Source: CAZPXH01 sp964591085
GTDB lineage: Bacteria > Spirochaetota > Spirochaetia > DSM-27196 > CAZPXH01
Reading direction: 5' to 3'
NCBI GenBank assembly: GCA_964591085.1
Contig: CAZPXH010000012.1
Span: 1 to 64,000 of the forward strand
DNA length: 64,000 bases
The translations under genes and the position numbers were made by a program. How positions within the stretch are numbered: the first letter of the stretch is position 1; the number at the start of each line of letters is the position of its first letter. Below the pieces are notes generated by a model, which had not been told where the DNA came from, made no database searches, and worked only from the letters and a program-made list of their open reading frames with translations. Below, in pieces: positions 33,631 through 42,982 of this stretch.

Positions 33631-35302
33631 GCAGCAGCGCGCTTGAACAGCAATTCGTCTCCTCCGGTCAATCAGAAGCCTGGAAGATCTTGATTGTTGA
33701 TGACGAGCCGGTCATGCATACCGTCACCACCATGGTGCTGCGGGGTGTTAGCTTTATGGATCGGCCGCTGACCTTCCTGTCAGCGACAACCGCCGCCGAG
33801 GCTCGCCGAATCCTGGAAGAGACCCCGGACATTGCCGTTGCCTTCATTGACGTTGTAATGGAGTACGACAGCGCCGGATTGGACCTTGTGCGCTGGATCC
33901 GCGAGGAGCTGGGGAACCGTCTGGTACGAATTGTCCTGCGCACCGGACAGCCCGGCGAGGCACCCGAGCACGAGATCATCCAGCGTTACGAGATCCACGA
34001 TTACAAAGAGAAGATCGAGCTAACCAACACCAAACTCATTACCACGCTGGTGGTTGCATTGCGCAGCTACCAGGACCTGATGACCATTGAGCGGAGCCGG
34101 CAGGGGTTCCGCAAGATCATTGACGCTACCGCAATCTTCCTCAACGCGAGGTCCGTGGAAGATCTGACGGCCGGCGTTATTGACCGGATCGGCCGCATTG
34201 TCACCGAGGACGATAGACTGCTGGTGACCGCAGAGGGCTTTGGCGTGTCCGCGGACGCGGGGGACAACCTCATCATTGCCGGGACCGGAAGGTTCCGCGG
34301 CTATGCCGGGCGCTCCCTGGCCGAGCTTGCCGATGAGCCTGCCCGCAGCCTGGTGCAGCAGTGCCTGCAGGATCAACTCCCGCAGTTCCGCGATGACCGC
34401 TTTGTTGCATGGCTTCCGTCTCGCTCAAACGGGGGGACGGTGCTGTACGTGGAGATCCCGGACCCAAGCGCTGCCGGCACAAGGGAGATACTGGAAGTCT
34501 ATTCCTCCACCGTTGGGCTTGCCCTGGACAACCTCTCCCTTGCCCGCCGGATGGACCACGCACAGCGGGAGACCATCTACCTGCTCGGCGAGATTGTGGA
34601 ACGGCGGAATGAAAGCACCGGCAACCNNNNNNNNNNNNNNNNNNNNNNNNNNNNNNNNNNNNNNNNNNNNNNNNNNNNNNNNNNNNNNNNNNNNNNNNNN
34701 NNNNNNNNNNNNNNNNNNNNNNNNNNACCATCTACCTGCTCGGCGAGATTGTGGAACGGCGGAATGAAAGCACCGGCAACCACTGTCGCCGGGTTGGCCG
34801 GGTGGTTCACACCATTGCAGGCGTGGTGGGCGTGGAGGAACAGACGAGAGAAGTGTGGCAGCTTGGGTCTTCACTCCACGACATCGGGAAGATCCTGGTG
34901 CCGGATGCCATCCTGAACAAGCCGGGCAAGCTGACAGCGGAGGAATACTCCGCAATGAAGGTGCACACCACCGTTGGTCACGAGTTTCTGAGCAAGTATC
35001 CGGACGAGCTCATGCAGGCCGCCGCCGTGATTGCTCGGGGTCATCATGAGAAGTTCAGCGGCGGGGGCTATCCGGATGGCCTGTCCGGCGAGGAAATCCC
35101 GCTGTCTGCGCGGATCACCGCGATAGCAGATGTCTTTGATGCCCTGACCCACAGCCGAAGCTACAAGCAGGCCTGGCCACTGGAACAGGCGAGGAACTAC
35201 ATCGCCGAGCGGGCCGCCACGGACTTTGATCCTGACCTGGTGCAGGTCTTCCTTGACTCCTATCCGGAGGTGGAGGCGATCAACCGGGAGATGCCGGATT
35301 GA
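33627..35302 (+). CDS. Response regulator with DUF3369 and HD-GYP domains (interrupted by gap)
   Basis: Joining 33627-34626 to 34782-35302 (dropping the 100 N and one of two identical 55-bp copies) gives one uninterrupted frame of 506 aa. It has a REC domain (ILIVDDEP, phosphoacceptor Asp75 in AFIDVVMEYD, Lys in DYKEK), a DUF3369 region (about 150-310) and a C-terminal HD-GYP domain. The HD-GYP domain has HDIGKILVPDAILNKPGKL and HHEKFSGGGYPDGLSG, the latter carrying the GYP motif. It probably hydrolyses cyclic di-GMP when phosphorylated. It overlaps both neighbours (ATGA upstream, TTGA downstream), forming a tight signalling operon. Confidence 0.85.
34572..34626. repeat. Left copy of 55-bp duplication flanking second N gap
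   Basis: Identical to 34727-34781. Both encode ETIYLLGEIVERRNESTGN at the start of the HD-GYP domain; keeping one copy restores the reading frame exactly. Assembly artefact rather than a repeat. Confidence 0.9.
34627..34726. other. Assembly gap (100 N)
   Basis: Exactly 100 N between two identical 55-bp flanks inside the HD-GYP gene. No sequence is likely to be missing. Confidence 0.95.
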
Positions 35303-37419
35303 GGCGGGCCTGGGCGCCAGTCCTTATCCTGCTGTTTTGCGCTCCCGCAGCGGTCAGCGGGCAGGCGCTCCTGATTGACCGTTCTCAGCCAGAAGTCCGG
35401 ATATCCGGCCCGGCGGCCAGCTTCCTCCGTGATCCGGGGGGCGATCGCAGTACCGCGTTTGTGGCCGGCCTTCCGGAAACTCGATGGACTGCGTCCTCCG
35501 GCGCAACAAGCTTTGGTTACACTTCCGACGTGATCTGGCTCCGCGCCCGAATCCGGAACGAGAGCAACAATCCCTTCCTCTACCTCACCGAGCACCACGG
35601 GATAGACGAGTTCATGGTGTATCAGCGCCCGGAAGGGAGCACCGCGCTCACCGCGGTCGGCACGTCTGGTTGGGCGCCGGAGCTTGACCGCCCCGCGCGC
35701 ACCCCGAATCCCGGAGTTGCCAGCCTGGTCCTGCGGTCCGCGCCGGGTACCGAGACCGAACTCTTCATCCGGATCCGATCAAGCTCATCCCTCAATCCGC
35801 GCTTCATTGTCATGGACAGCGAACGCTACATTGCCGAAACCCGTTCCACGGTTCTCATTCAGGGCCTGGCTTCTGGTCTTGCGATGACGCTATTGATCCT
35901 GTCCTTCCTGATGCACCTGGCCATCCGCGGCCGCATCACGGGTTACTACGTAGCCCTGACATCGGTTGCGCTCATGCTCATCCTGTACACAACAGGCCTC
36001 GGACCTCTCGTCGTCTGGATAGCAACCCCCGCAGCCGTTCCCTGGTTGGGGCGTCTGGCGACCGGTGGTACCCTTGCGATGAGCGTTGTCTTCATCCGTG
36101 CTGTCCTGATCACGCCGGAGGACCAGAGCCTCCTTGGCCGGGTGTTCCGCGTCATGCAGTGGGTTGCGCTGGCACTTCTGGGCGTTGCCTTGCTCTTTCC
36201 TGCGCGGATCGCGTTTCCCGCCGTCACCGGAGCCATGGGCGCCTATGCTCCCGCACTGTTCGGGGTCCTTGCCTGGGCCCTGTTCCAACGGCGCCGCTAC
36301 GCCGGCGCGCTCCTGGTTTCGTGGTCAATGCTGTTGCTGGTTGCCCTGACCCAGGGTCTGGTCAACGCGGCGCTTGTTTCTCCCCCGCGGCTTCTCAGCA
36401 ACCTCGGGCTCAGCGTGGGCATTGGGGTTGCGCTGCAGAATGTGATCCTGGCGGGCATCATTGTGCAGCGTACTGAAACTATAAAGGAGGGGGAGCGAAG
36501 CCGACGGAAGCAGGCGGAAGCCACCGCGCACGCGGCGCAGGAGCAGATTATCGTTGCGGACCGCATGCGCGGTCTGGACTACCTGGTCAGCGGGGTTACC
36601 CATGAACTGGGCAACACAATCGGGGCGGCTCGTCAGATCAGCGAGCTGATCCGGACAGAGGCGCGCTGGCAGCAAGAGAGCTCGGCCGCGCCCGAACCAC
36701 GGGGTCAGGCGCCCCCGGTAACCGCGGTGAAGCCTGCGGACTTTGCCGCGGCGGTGGAAGAAAACGCGGCGTTCGTGGAGGAGCAGCTTTCCATTACCGC
36801 AGACCTGGTGAAGTCTCTCAAGCGCGTTGCCCGTGATGAGGCCCGCATTCAGATAGAGACCACCGATGTGTGCGGTCTTATCCAGGACATCGCCAGAAGT
36901 GCGCAGGTCAGCAAGGATGTGAAGGGACCTCGCCATCAGATTCTCACTCGCTGCCAGGAGCCTTTGATGGTCACCACCAGTCCCGGCGCGCTTACCCAGA
37001 TCCTGCTGAACCTCGTCAGCAACGCGGTGCGCCATGGTCTACACGGACGAAGCGGTGGGACCGTGACCATTAGCGCTGAAACCCAGCCGGGACCCCCCGG
37101 TTTCCCGGCCTGGCTCACGGTCAGCGTGCGCGACAACGGCAGCGGAGTCCGGGCGGAGGTGCGTGATCGGATCTTTGATCTCTACTTCACCACCGCCGTT
37201 GAGCGCGGCGGGACGGGTCTGGGTCTTTCCATTTGCAGAACTCTGGCGGAGGACCAGCTTGGCGGCACCCTCACCCTGCAGGAGCCAGAACCCGCCGATG
37301 GCGCCGACACCGGCGGCGCCCGCAACTTCGACGAATCCGACTCCGGAGACACTGGCGGTGATGGCGGTCAACCCGGCGCGTGCTTTGTGCTCCGGATACC
37401 GGTTTCTGTGGTCTCCTGA
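35299..37419 (+). CDS. 7TMR-DISM sensor histidine kinase
   Basis: This 706-aa protein starts at a TTG that overlaps the HD-GYP stop (TTGA). It has a signal peptide (WAPVLILLFCAPAAVSGQA), a periplasmic 7TMR-DISM extracellular domain (about 40-170, strand-rich with VIWLRARIRNES) and seven TM segments (about 185-385). A coiled coil leads to an H-box (YLVSGVTHELGNTIGAARQI) and a complete ATPase domain with N box ILLNLVSNAVRHG, VRDNGSGV and GGTGLGLSI. DISM domains usually bind carbohydrates. It is the only complete kinase of the operon and so the likely phosphate source for the HD-GYP regulator. Confidence 0.88.
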   Translation: MRRAWAPVLILLFCAPAAVSGQALLIDRSQPEVRISGPAASFLRDPGGDRSTAFVAGLPETRWTASSGATSFGYTSDVIWLRARIRNESNNPFLYLTEHHGIDEFMVYQRPEGSTALTAVGTSGWAPELDRPARTPNPGVASLVLRSAPGTETELFIRIRSSSSLNPRFIVMDSERYIAETRSTVLIQGLASGLAMTLLILSFLMHLAIRGRITGYYVALTSVALMLILYTTGLGPLVVWIATPAAVPWLGRLATGGTLAMSVVFIRAVLITPEDQSLLGRVFRVMQWVALALLGVALLFPARIAFPAVTGAMGAYAPALFGVLAWALFQRRRYAGALLVSWSMLLLVALTQGLVNAALVSPPRLLSNLGLSVGIGVALQNVILAGIIVQRTETIKEGERSRRKQAEATAHAAQEQIIVADRMRGLDYLVSGVTHELGNTIGAARQISELIRTEARWQQESSAAPEPRGQAPPVTAVKPADFAAAVEENAAFVEEQLSITADLVKSLKRVARDEARIQIETTDVCGLIQDIARSAQVSKDVKGPRHQILTRCQEPLMVTTSPGALTQILLNLVSNAVRHGLHGRSGGTVTISAETQPGPPGFPAWLTVSVRDNGSGVRAEVRDRIFDLYFTTAVERGGTGLGLSICRTLAEDQLGGTLTLQEPEPADGADTGGARNFDESDSGDTGGDGGQPGACFVLRIPVSVVS

Positions 37420-37464
37420 TACGGCGCTTGCCGGGAGGACAGGGAATCACGGACCTTCTGCGGC

Positions 37465-38418
37465 ATGCAAAGCGTACGGGGTATTCATCACATCACCGCG
37501 ATAGCGGCGGATCCGCAGGAAACGGTTGATTTCTATGTCGGCCTGCTCGGCCTCCGCCTGGTGAAGAAGAGCATCAACCAGGACGTTCCGGATACCTACC
37601 ACCTGTTCTTTGCAGACGGAGCGGGCAACCCCGGAACGGATCTCACCTTCTTTCCGTGGGCGCAACTGCCCCCTGGCCGGTCCGGAACCGGCTTATGGGG
37701 AGAATTGAGTTTCGTGGTTCCGCCATCATCCATGGACTACTGGCAGGAGCGCCTTTCCCAGGCGCAGATCCTCCTGGGACAGCCAACCGAGCGATTTGGC
37801 GAACCGGTACTCACGCTCCGCGATCCTGCAGGCATGGAGCTTGCACTGGTTGGAACCAGCATTTCGGATGACCAGCCAAGCGCAACCTGGGACCGGAGCC
37901 CGGTTCCTGCGGAACACCAGATCCGGGCGCTTGGTGGGGCACGCCTCACGCTTGGCGAGTCAGAGCGCACGCGAAGTTTTCTGGCGGATTCCCTTGGCTT
38001 CACGGACGCCGGAACAGAAGACGGTTGGCGCCGTCTGGTGGTCGGCGAGGGTAAAGGCGGCCAGCGGATTGAGCTTAGAGAAGACCCGGATACGCGCCGC
38101 GGAAGCCAGGGCACCGGCAGCGTGCACCACGTTGCTTTTGCGGTTCCCGACGATCCTGCTGAGGCGACGGTCCGTCAGCAGGTGATCAACGCAGGCGGTC
38201 GACCGACCGACTTCATTGACCGCTTCTGGTTTCACAGCATCTACGTGCAGGAGCCAAGCGGTGCCCTCTGTGAGGTAGCCACCGACATCCCGGGCTTTAC
38301 GGTTGATGAAGACCCGGCGCATCTCGGCGAGTCCCTGGTACTGCCACCGTGGTATGAGGAGCAGCGCGCAGCCATAGAGCGGATGCTTCCGCCAATCACG
38401 GTTCCATCCAGGAACTAG
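37465..38418 (+). CDS. VOC-family ring-cleaving dioxygenase-like protein
   Basis: This 317-aa protein has two glyoxalase/bleomycin-resistance modules. The N-terminal one begins GIHHITAIAADPQETVDFYVGLLGLRLVKK with the metal-binding His; the C-terminal one has VHHVAFAVPDD and a terminal YVQEPSGALCEVATD carrying Glu. The layout matches MhqO/LinE-like hydroquinone or catechol dioxygenases of Bacillus type. The cytoplasmic enzyme would open an aromatic ring using Fe(II). It stands alone between the kinase gene and a convergent PNPOx-like gene. Confidence 0.82.
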   Translation: MQSVRGIHHITAIAADPQETVDFYVGLLGLRLVKKSINQDVPDTYHLFFADGAGNPGTDLTFFPWAQLPPGRSGTGLWGELSFVVPPSSMDYWQERLSQAQILLGQPTERFGEPVLTLRDPAGMELALVGTSISDDQPSATWDRSPVPAEHQIRALGGARLTLGESERTRSFLADSLGFTDAGTEDGWRRLVVGEGKGGQRIELREDPDTRRGSQGTGSVHHVAFAVPDDPAEATVRQQVINAGGRPTDFIDRFWFHSIYVQEPSGALCEVATDIPGFTVDEDPAHLGESLVLPPWYEEQRAAIERMLPPITVPSRN

Positions 38419-38435
38419 TCTCCAGCCCCGTATGC

Positions 38436-39059
38436 CTACGGTGCGATCCTTACCGGAAGCGACCCGGGAAGGGCGGGGCGGAAGCGGAAGCGACGGTGGC
38501 CGTCCGAGGAGAGGAAGAGTGCTTCCATCTCTGTGACGGTGACGGCAATCAGCGCAAAGCTTTCTGTAAGCGGATCTGGAACCGGGGGCTGCTCCGGCGA
38601 GCGCGCGGTCGCAGCAGTCGGAGAGCCCGGAGCAAGTGGACTGTAGTAGCATTCGCGGCTCTCCCTTCGGGACGCTTCCCAGCGCGCGCGGGCGAGCTCC
38701 GTGTTCCGGTGAAGTTCCGCGGTTCCGCGCAGGCGGAGCTGCCACTTCCCCGGCCCGTCGTAGAACAGCAGGGCTACCCGTCCGTTGGCCTGGATCTGTG
38801 CGGCCTTGGGGCTGCGTGCGTCCGTGTGGATGATGAGGCCGGCGGCCGCTGGCTCCACTGCACGCAAGACCACGGTCCTGAGCTCTGGCCAATGCTCTCC
38901 GGTATCATCCAGGCCAAGGCTTCCGAGGGAGCATGTGTGGAAGGGGTGCCTTCCGGACGCAGCGCCATCACTCAGCGCGTCCCAACACCCGGCAAGCATC
39001 TCAGCCGCCGGGAGCAGCCCAACGGGATGCACGCTCAAGTCTCCGCTTCCCGCTGCCAC
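38436..39059 (-). CDS. PNPOx-like flavin-binding protein
   Basis: This 207-aa split-barrel protein of the pyridoxamine-phosphate-oxidase superfamily has the FMN-binding patterns LRTVVLRAVEPAAAGLIIHTDARSPKAAQI, VALLFYDGPGKWQLRLRGTAEL and RFRFRPAL at the C-terminus. It resembles the Alr4036-type FMN-binding subgroup rather than PdxH. Its ATG lies 25 bp inside the 3' end of the GH13 gene, so it is probably co-transcribed. Confidence 0.75.
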   Translation of the reverse strand: MAAGSGDLSVHPVGLLPAAEMLAGCWDALSDGAASGRHPFHTCSLGSLGLDDTGEHWPELRTVVLRAVEPAAAGLIIHTDARSPKAAQIQANGRVALLFYDGPGKWQLRLRGTAELHRNTELARARWEASRRESRECYYSPLAPGSPTAATARSPEQPPVPDPLTESFALIAVTVTEMEALFLSSDGHRRFRFRPALPGSLPVRIAP

Positions 39060-41479
39060 AGGACGGCCTGGCTGTTGGCAAGCGTCATTTGTTCCGGAAG
39101 GCCCTGAGCCCGTTCTGCACCGTCTGGTCCCGGCTCTCTTGCGTCTGCCTGTGCCCCCGCCACGTCCTGTGCCGGCGCAGATGGGACCACAAGTCCAGGC
39201 GTTACAAAGATCGGGGTCCAGCGGGCCGCGCCACCCAGCGCCCGCGGGGACACCTCAGCGGGGGCGCCTTCCATGTTACCCAGGAAGAACAGGCCCATTG
39301 ACCCGTCCGGAGCACGGCGGAAGCCATGCATCACAACAGCTCCGCCGGTGGGGTGCAGGTAGTCAAAGGAATCATGCGTGCCAAGCCGTTCCATCAGCCA
39401 TCGCTTCTGCCGCCGGAAGGCAAGGACCGCGTGCGCGAATCGCCGCCGCTCTGAGACCTCCGGGTTGCTGTTGATGGACTCCGCCCAGCGGTCCAGGCGC
39501 AGGAAGTCATGGATGTCTGCCGTCCAGGCCTCCGTGATGGTCTGCAGCTCACCCGGACCAAGTGGTCCTGGTCCCGGAAGCGCGGGCTCCACCCGGGCAA
39601 GGAGCCTGCCGATGGCATCGGGGTGGTAGGAGGTCATTTCAATGGCGCGGGCCAGCGCGGACACAAAGCGCTGAAGACCTGCAAGCTCGGTGAACCCCAG
39701 ACGCTTGAGGCGGGTGAAGCTCGCCTCTTCTGCAAATTCCCCCGGACGGACGCACCAGCGCAGGAAGTACTGCTCTTCACCCATGACCTTGAGCGCCCAG
39801 ACCCGCTCGGTGTTGCGGATGAATGCCCACGGCGCGTGGTGGCTCGCGTTGAGGAAGTCCATGGGGATTCCGGGCAGGAAGCACTCCAGCAGACGGGCCG
39901 CCGGGTTGTCGTAGGCGTTGCGGAAGACATTCGGGAGGTTCTCGCCGAGGTATGTGTTGATCCGTGCTTCCGGAGCAAGCTGTTCCCCACGGCGGAGGGT
40001 GTCATGATTTGAGTTGCCGGTGATCCACCGGTTGCCGACCTCCAGAATCTCCCGGATCCGCCACCACTTGCCAATCCAGAAGGTGAACAGCGCCGGCGTG
40101 TTGTGCGCAAAGGTGAGGGGTCCCCACTGGACTACGTTCGGGTGCTTGACCGTCACTTCACGGTAGCTGCTTGCAAGCTCCCAGTCGTCCCGGGGCCAGG
40201 GCCTCCCATCCTCAAAGATCATCCAGGGACGGTACTTGACCTCTCCAACCACCACTTGCAGACGGTTGATGTCCGAAAGGAAATCATCGTCATGGACCAT
40301 CTCATTCCGCTCGGGATTGTAGTTCTTGAAGTCCTGTGCGCCGTCAATGCGGATACCATCCACTCCAAACGCCGCCTTGCGGGAGAGCATCTCCAGCAGG
40401 AGGGCACGAACCATCGGGTTGGTGTAGCGGAGGTTCTGCCCGTACATGTTTGCGCCGGCAAAGAAGGCGGAGTCCAGCAACTCCATGGCAACGTTGTCCG
40501 CGTGCCCGAATACCACGTCCAACACAAGCCGGATTGCGCCGCCGGCAAAGGAGTGCAGCGCGTCCATCAGGTCAAGCAGTTCGTCCGGGCGCCCGTGGGC
40601 AAGCACCCCCGGGTTGATGGAGGGAGAGGCCGCGGTGATCACGTCGTAGCCCCAGTTGATGGGGCTGGGCCTCCGGAGGCCCAACCGAACCGCACCCGTG
40701 CCGTCGTCTTGCTCGCGCCAGAAGCCCCCACCCCCGGAGGGTTCCACCAACGGTTCAATGGGCATGAGTTGGATTGCGTCATAGCCGCAGAATGCGAGGT
40801 CCGACGCGGAGAGCGCCTCACCATGCGAGATTCTGTCCGATATTTCTCGAAAGCGCGCGGCAAGACCGGCAAGCGTCCCGGACTCCGTTGCGGTGGCTGG
40901 GTGGATCTCCACCATGGTCGCAGGCGGGCCCATTCGTGGAATGCCATCGTCATCCTGCACAAACAGGTCCCGCTGGTAGTGGCTGGTATCCGCCCGCCCT
41001 GCGAGCATTGCAGGAGTGTCATAGATCTCCGCCGGGGCAAAGGCACCGAATGGCACGGAGATGGCAAGGGGATCCGCCTGCATTCGCCACGGACCCCCAC
41101 CTGAGCGGTAGCGCAGCCGGTACATCGTCCCGAGGGTCTCCTTGTTGCCGGGCCGAACCCCGTCCACCACAGCAAGCAGAAAATTGCCGGCAACAAGGGG
41201 CTGCAGCGTTGTCCGGGTAGCCTTGGCATCAGCCGGAGGCGAGCCTGCGTCCAGGTCCGCCGGGAGCTCCGTAAGCTCAAGCAGGACCTCCGTGTCATCC
41301 TGGCGCGACAGCTCCGCGAGATCCGGAGTCCAGAACGCCAATGCCGCACGATCCACAGAGAGCATCCGCGCTCCAAGGAGCGGTGCCACCTCCCGCGCCT
41401 GCGCGTAGCCCTCATCCGACCCTTGCAGCTGGGCGACAAGCTTCCGGCTCTCCTCCCCGTTCAGTACCGGTTCCGGCAT
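39035..41479 (-). CDS. GH13-type glycoside hydrolase, possibly glucosylglycerol hydrolase
   Basis: This 814-aa protein has no signal peptide. All four alpha-amylase-superfamily regions are visible: DVVFGH (321-326), GIRIDGA with nucleophile Asp379, VVGEV with Glu413, and NSNHD (His492, Asp493). A long N-terminal part precedes the barrel (FAPAEIYD at 147-154). The overall length and the FAPAEIYD segment recall glucosylglycerol hydrolases of salt-tolerant bacteria, which recycle a compatible solute; I am not sure of this. TACACT (41491-41486) ends 6 nt before the ATG (leaderless pattern). Confidence 0.65.
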   Translation of the reverse strand: MPEPVLNGEESRKLVAQLQGSDEGYAQAREVAPLLGARMLSVDRAALAFWTPDLAELSRQDDTEVLLELTELPADLDAGSPPADAKATRTTLQPLVAGNFLLAVVDGVRPGNKETLGTMYRLRYRSGGGPWRMQADPLAISVPFGAFAPAEIYDTPAMLAGRADTSHYQRDLFVQDDDGIPRMGPPATMVEIHPATATESGTLAGLAARFREISDRISHGEALSASDLAFCGYDAIQLMPIEPLVEPSGGGGFWREQDDGTGAVRLGLRRPSPINWGYDVITAASPSINPGVLAHGRPDELLDLMDALHSFAGGAIRLVLDVVFGHADNVAMELLDSAFFAGANMYGQNLRYTNPMVRALLLEMLSRKAAFGVDGIRIDGAQDFKNYNPERNEMVHDDDFLSDINRLQVVVGEVKYRPWMIFEDGRPWPRDDWELASSYREVTVKHPNVVQWGPLTFAHNTPALFTFWIGKWWRIREILEVGNRWITGNSNHDTLRRGEQLAPEARINTYLGENLPNVFRNAYDNPAARLLECFLPGIPMDFLNASHHAPWAFIRNTERVWALKVMGEEQYFLRWCVRPGEFAEEASFTRLKRLGFTELAGLQRFVSALARAIEMTSYHPDAIGRLLARVEPALPGPGPLGPGELQTITEAWTADIHDFLRLDRWAESINSNPEVSERRRFAHAVLAFRRQKRWLMERLGTHDSFDYLHPTGGAVVMHGFRRAPDGSMGLFFLGNMEGAPAEVSPRALGGAARWTPIFVTPGLVVPSAPAQDVAGAQADAREPGPDGAERAQGLPEQMTLANSQAVLWQREAET

Positions 41480-41562
41480 GCTGCCAGTGTAGCGGAACGG
41501 CGCAGGAATGTGGGCGGGAGCCGCTGGCGCGGGGCGCGGGATAGAGCTACTATCCGGGTGTC

Positions 41563-42863
41563 ATGGACCCGGTGGTGCAGATCTTTCTGCTACTCACGGT
41601 TATTGCTCCGGTTTCCGTGATGCAGGCGTGGATTGCCAACGGCAGGCCGAAGGCTGGGGCGTTCTGGGTCTTCTACTCGGCCGGGCCACTCGCTGTGGTG
41701 CTCATGGCTGCCTTCATCCCGGAGAGCTTCCTCCCGCGGCAGGGACTGATAGACGGTTTCTGGGGCCTGCAGCTTGCGGCCTATCTGGTTGGCGCACAGA
41801 TCTTCACCGGCAGAGCGCNNNNNNNNNNNNNNNNNNNNNNNNNNNNNNNNNNNNNNNNNNNNNNNNNNNNNNNNNNNNNNNNNNNNNNNNNNNNNNNNNN
41901 NNNNNNNNNNNNNNNNNNTTTGTGACTCTGGTGATTGCAGCCCTGGCGTTGGAATCCGAGGCCTTTGATGCGGTTAATGCGGTATCCGGGGCGGTCACCG
42001 TGCTGTTTGTGATTTATCACGCCTTTGCTGTTTCCAGCCTTATCCAGCGCAGATCATTTGAGGGACTGATCACAACCAGCAGAAAGCTGGACCGCACCCT
42101 CTTTGAGCGGCAGAACACCCGGCTCATCGCGTCCGTTGCCCACCGGATCTCCACCCCGGTCGCAGCAATCCGGGCAATCGGACCACTGTTGCGTGACAAG
42201 CTGTCTGCACTCGCGGGCGTGAACGAGCGGGAGCGGAGCAGCCTGCTGGAGCTGGTCAGCGGGATTGACCGTGCCAATGATTCGCTTGCGGAAACCTTGC
42301 GACAGTACCAGGCGCTCTCCCTGATTCCGGAGGATGAGGACTCGGAATCGCTTGATGTGGTTGACATCCTGCAGACGCTCACCGCCTCCGAACACATGAG
42401 CCACCTTGCGGTCCTGATCGTGGCCGGAGGCGCACGCATTCCAGTCACCGGCCCGCCGCGGCGCACGCTGCAATTGTTTGCGGTACTCCTGGAGCAGCAA
42501 CGCCTGCTCGGTTGGTCCAACCCGGACCATCCGCTGCAGTTGAGCGTGGAGACAGACCACAAAGGACCGTTCCTGAGAATCTCCGGCATGGACGTGGATC
42601 CGGCCCTCCTGTGGGATCTGGACCGGATCAACCAGGATACCCGCCTGGACATGGTCTCCGCAGCACGCGCCATGAGCTACGCGTGGAATCAGCTCCGCGA
42701 GCTCTATACCATCAGCAATCAGGCCAGCACCGATCCTGTTACTGGTAAGCAGTGCGTGATCTGGCGCTTTGGCGCGCTCTCCATCGGACCAGCCGGACCT
42801 GTCGCATCTGGGGACGGCGCGGATAAGGCTCCCGCTTCCACCGGTGGCACCGGTCAGGGCTGA
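41563..42863 (+). CDS. Second histidine-kinase-like protein lacking ATP-binding motifs (interrupted by gap)
   Basis: The N-terminal 85 residues (MDPVVQIFLLLTVIAPVSVMQAWI onward) hold three TM segments. After the gap come further TM segments (FVTLVIAALALE, VLFVIYHAFAVSSL), an H-box-like LIASVAHRISTPVAAIRAI, and a C-terminal domain without N, G1 or G2 boxes. It is a paralogue of the protein at 32254. With exactly 100 N the two halves are out of frame, so the true gap length differs. GCTACTAT (41546-41553) precedes the ATG by 9 nt. It is divergent from the GH13 gene. Confidence 0.65.
41819..41918. other. Assembly gap (100 N)
   Basis: Unlike the other two gaps, its flanks share no repeat, so real sequence (probably membrane segments of the kinase-like protein) is missing and its length is unknown. 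Confidence 0.95.
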
Positions 42864-42899
42864 GGGCAAAGAATTCCGACAGCAGAACTCAGATTCTTC

Positions 42900-42926
42900 T
42901 TGCACTGGCCCGAGAGTCGGTATAGC
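42900..42926 (+). promoter_or_regulatory. Possible promoter of the ABC transporter operon
   Basis: TTGCAC (42900-42905) and TATAGC (42921-42926) are 15 bp apart, shorter than ideal. They lie just upstream of the operator palindrome, which would overlap the transcription start. Confidence 0.4.
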
Positions 42927-42935
42927 CTATCGTAA

Positions 42936-42954
42936 ATGAAACGAGAAGTTTCAT
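42936..42954. promoter_or_regulatory. Operator palindrome before the ABC transporter operon
   Basis: ATGAAAC-GAGAA-GTTTCAT is a perfect inverted repeat with 7-bp arms. It is followed by a third TGAAAC at 42958-42963. It resembles IclR/KdgR-type boxes and is the natural target of the IclR-family regulator encoded at 46139 in the same operon. Confidence 0.65.
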
Positions 42955-42982
42955 ATATGAAACGCCGAAGGAGGCAAGCCCT

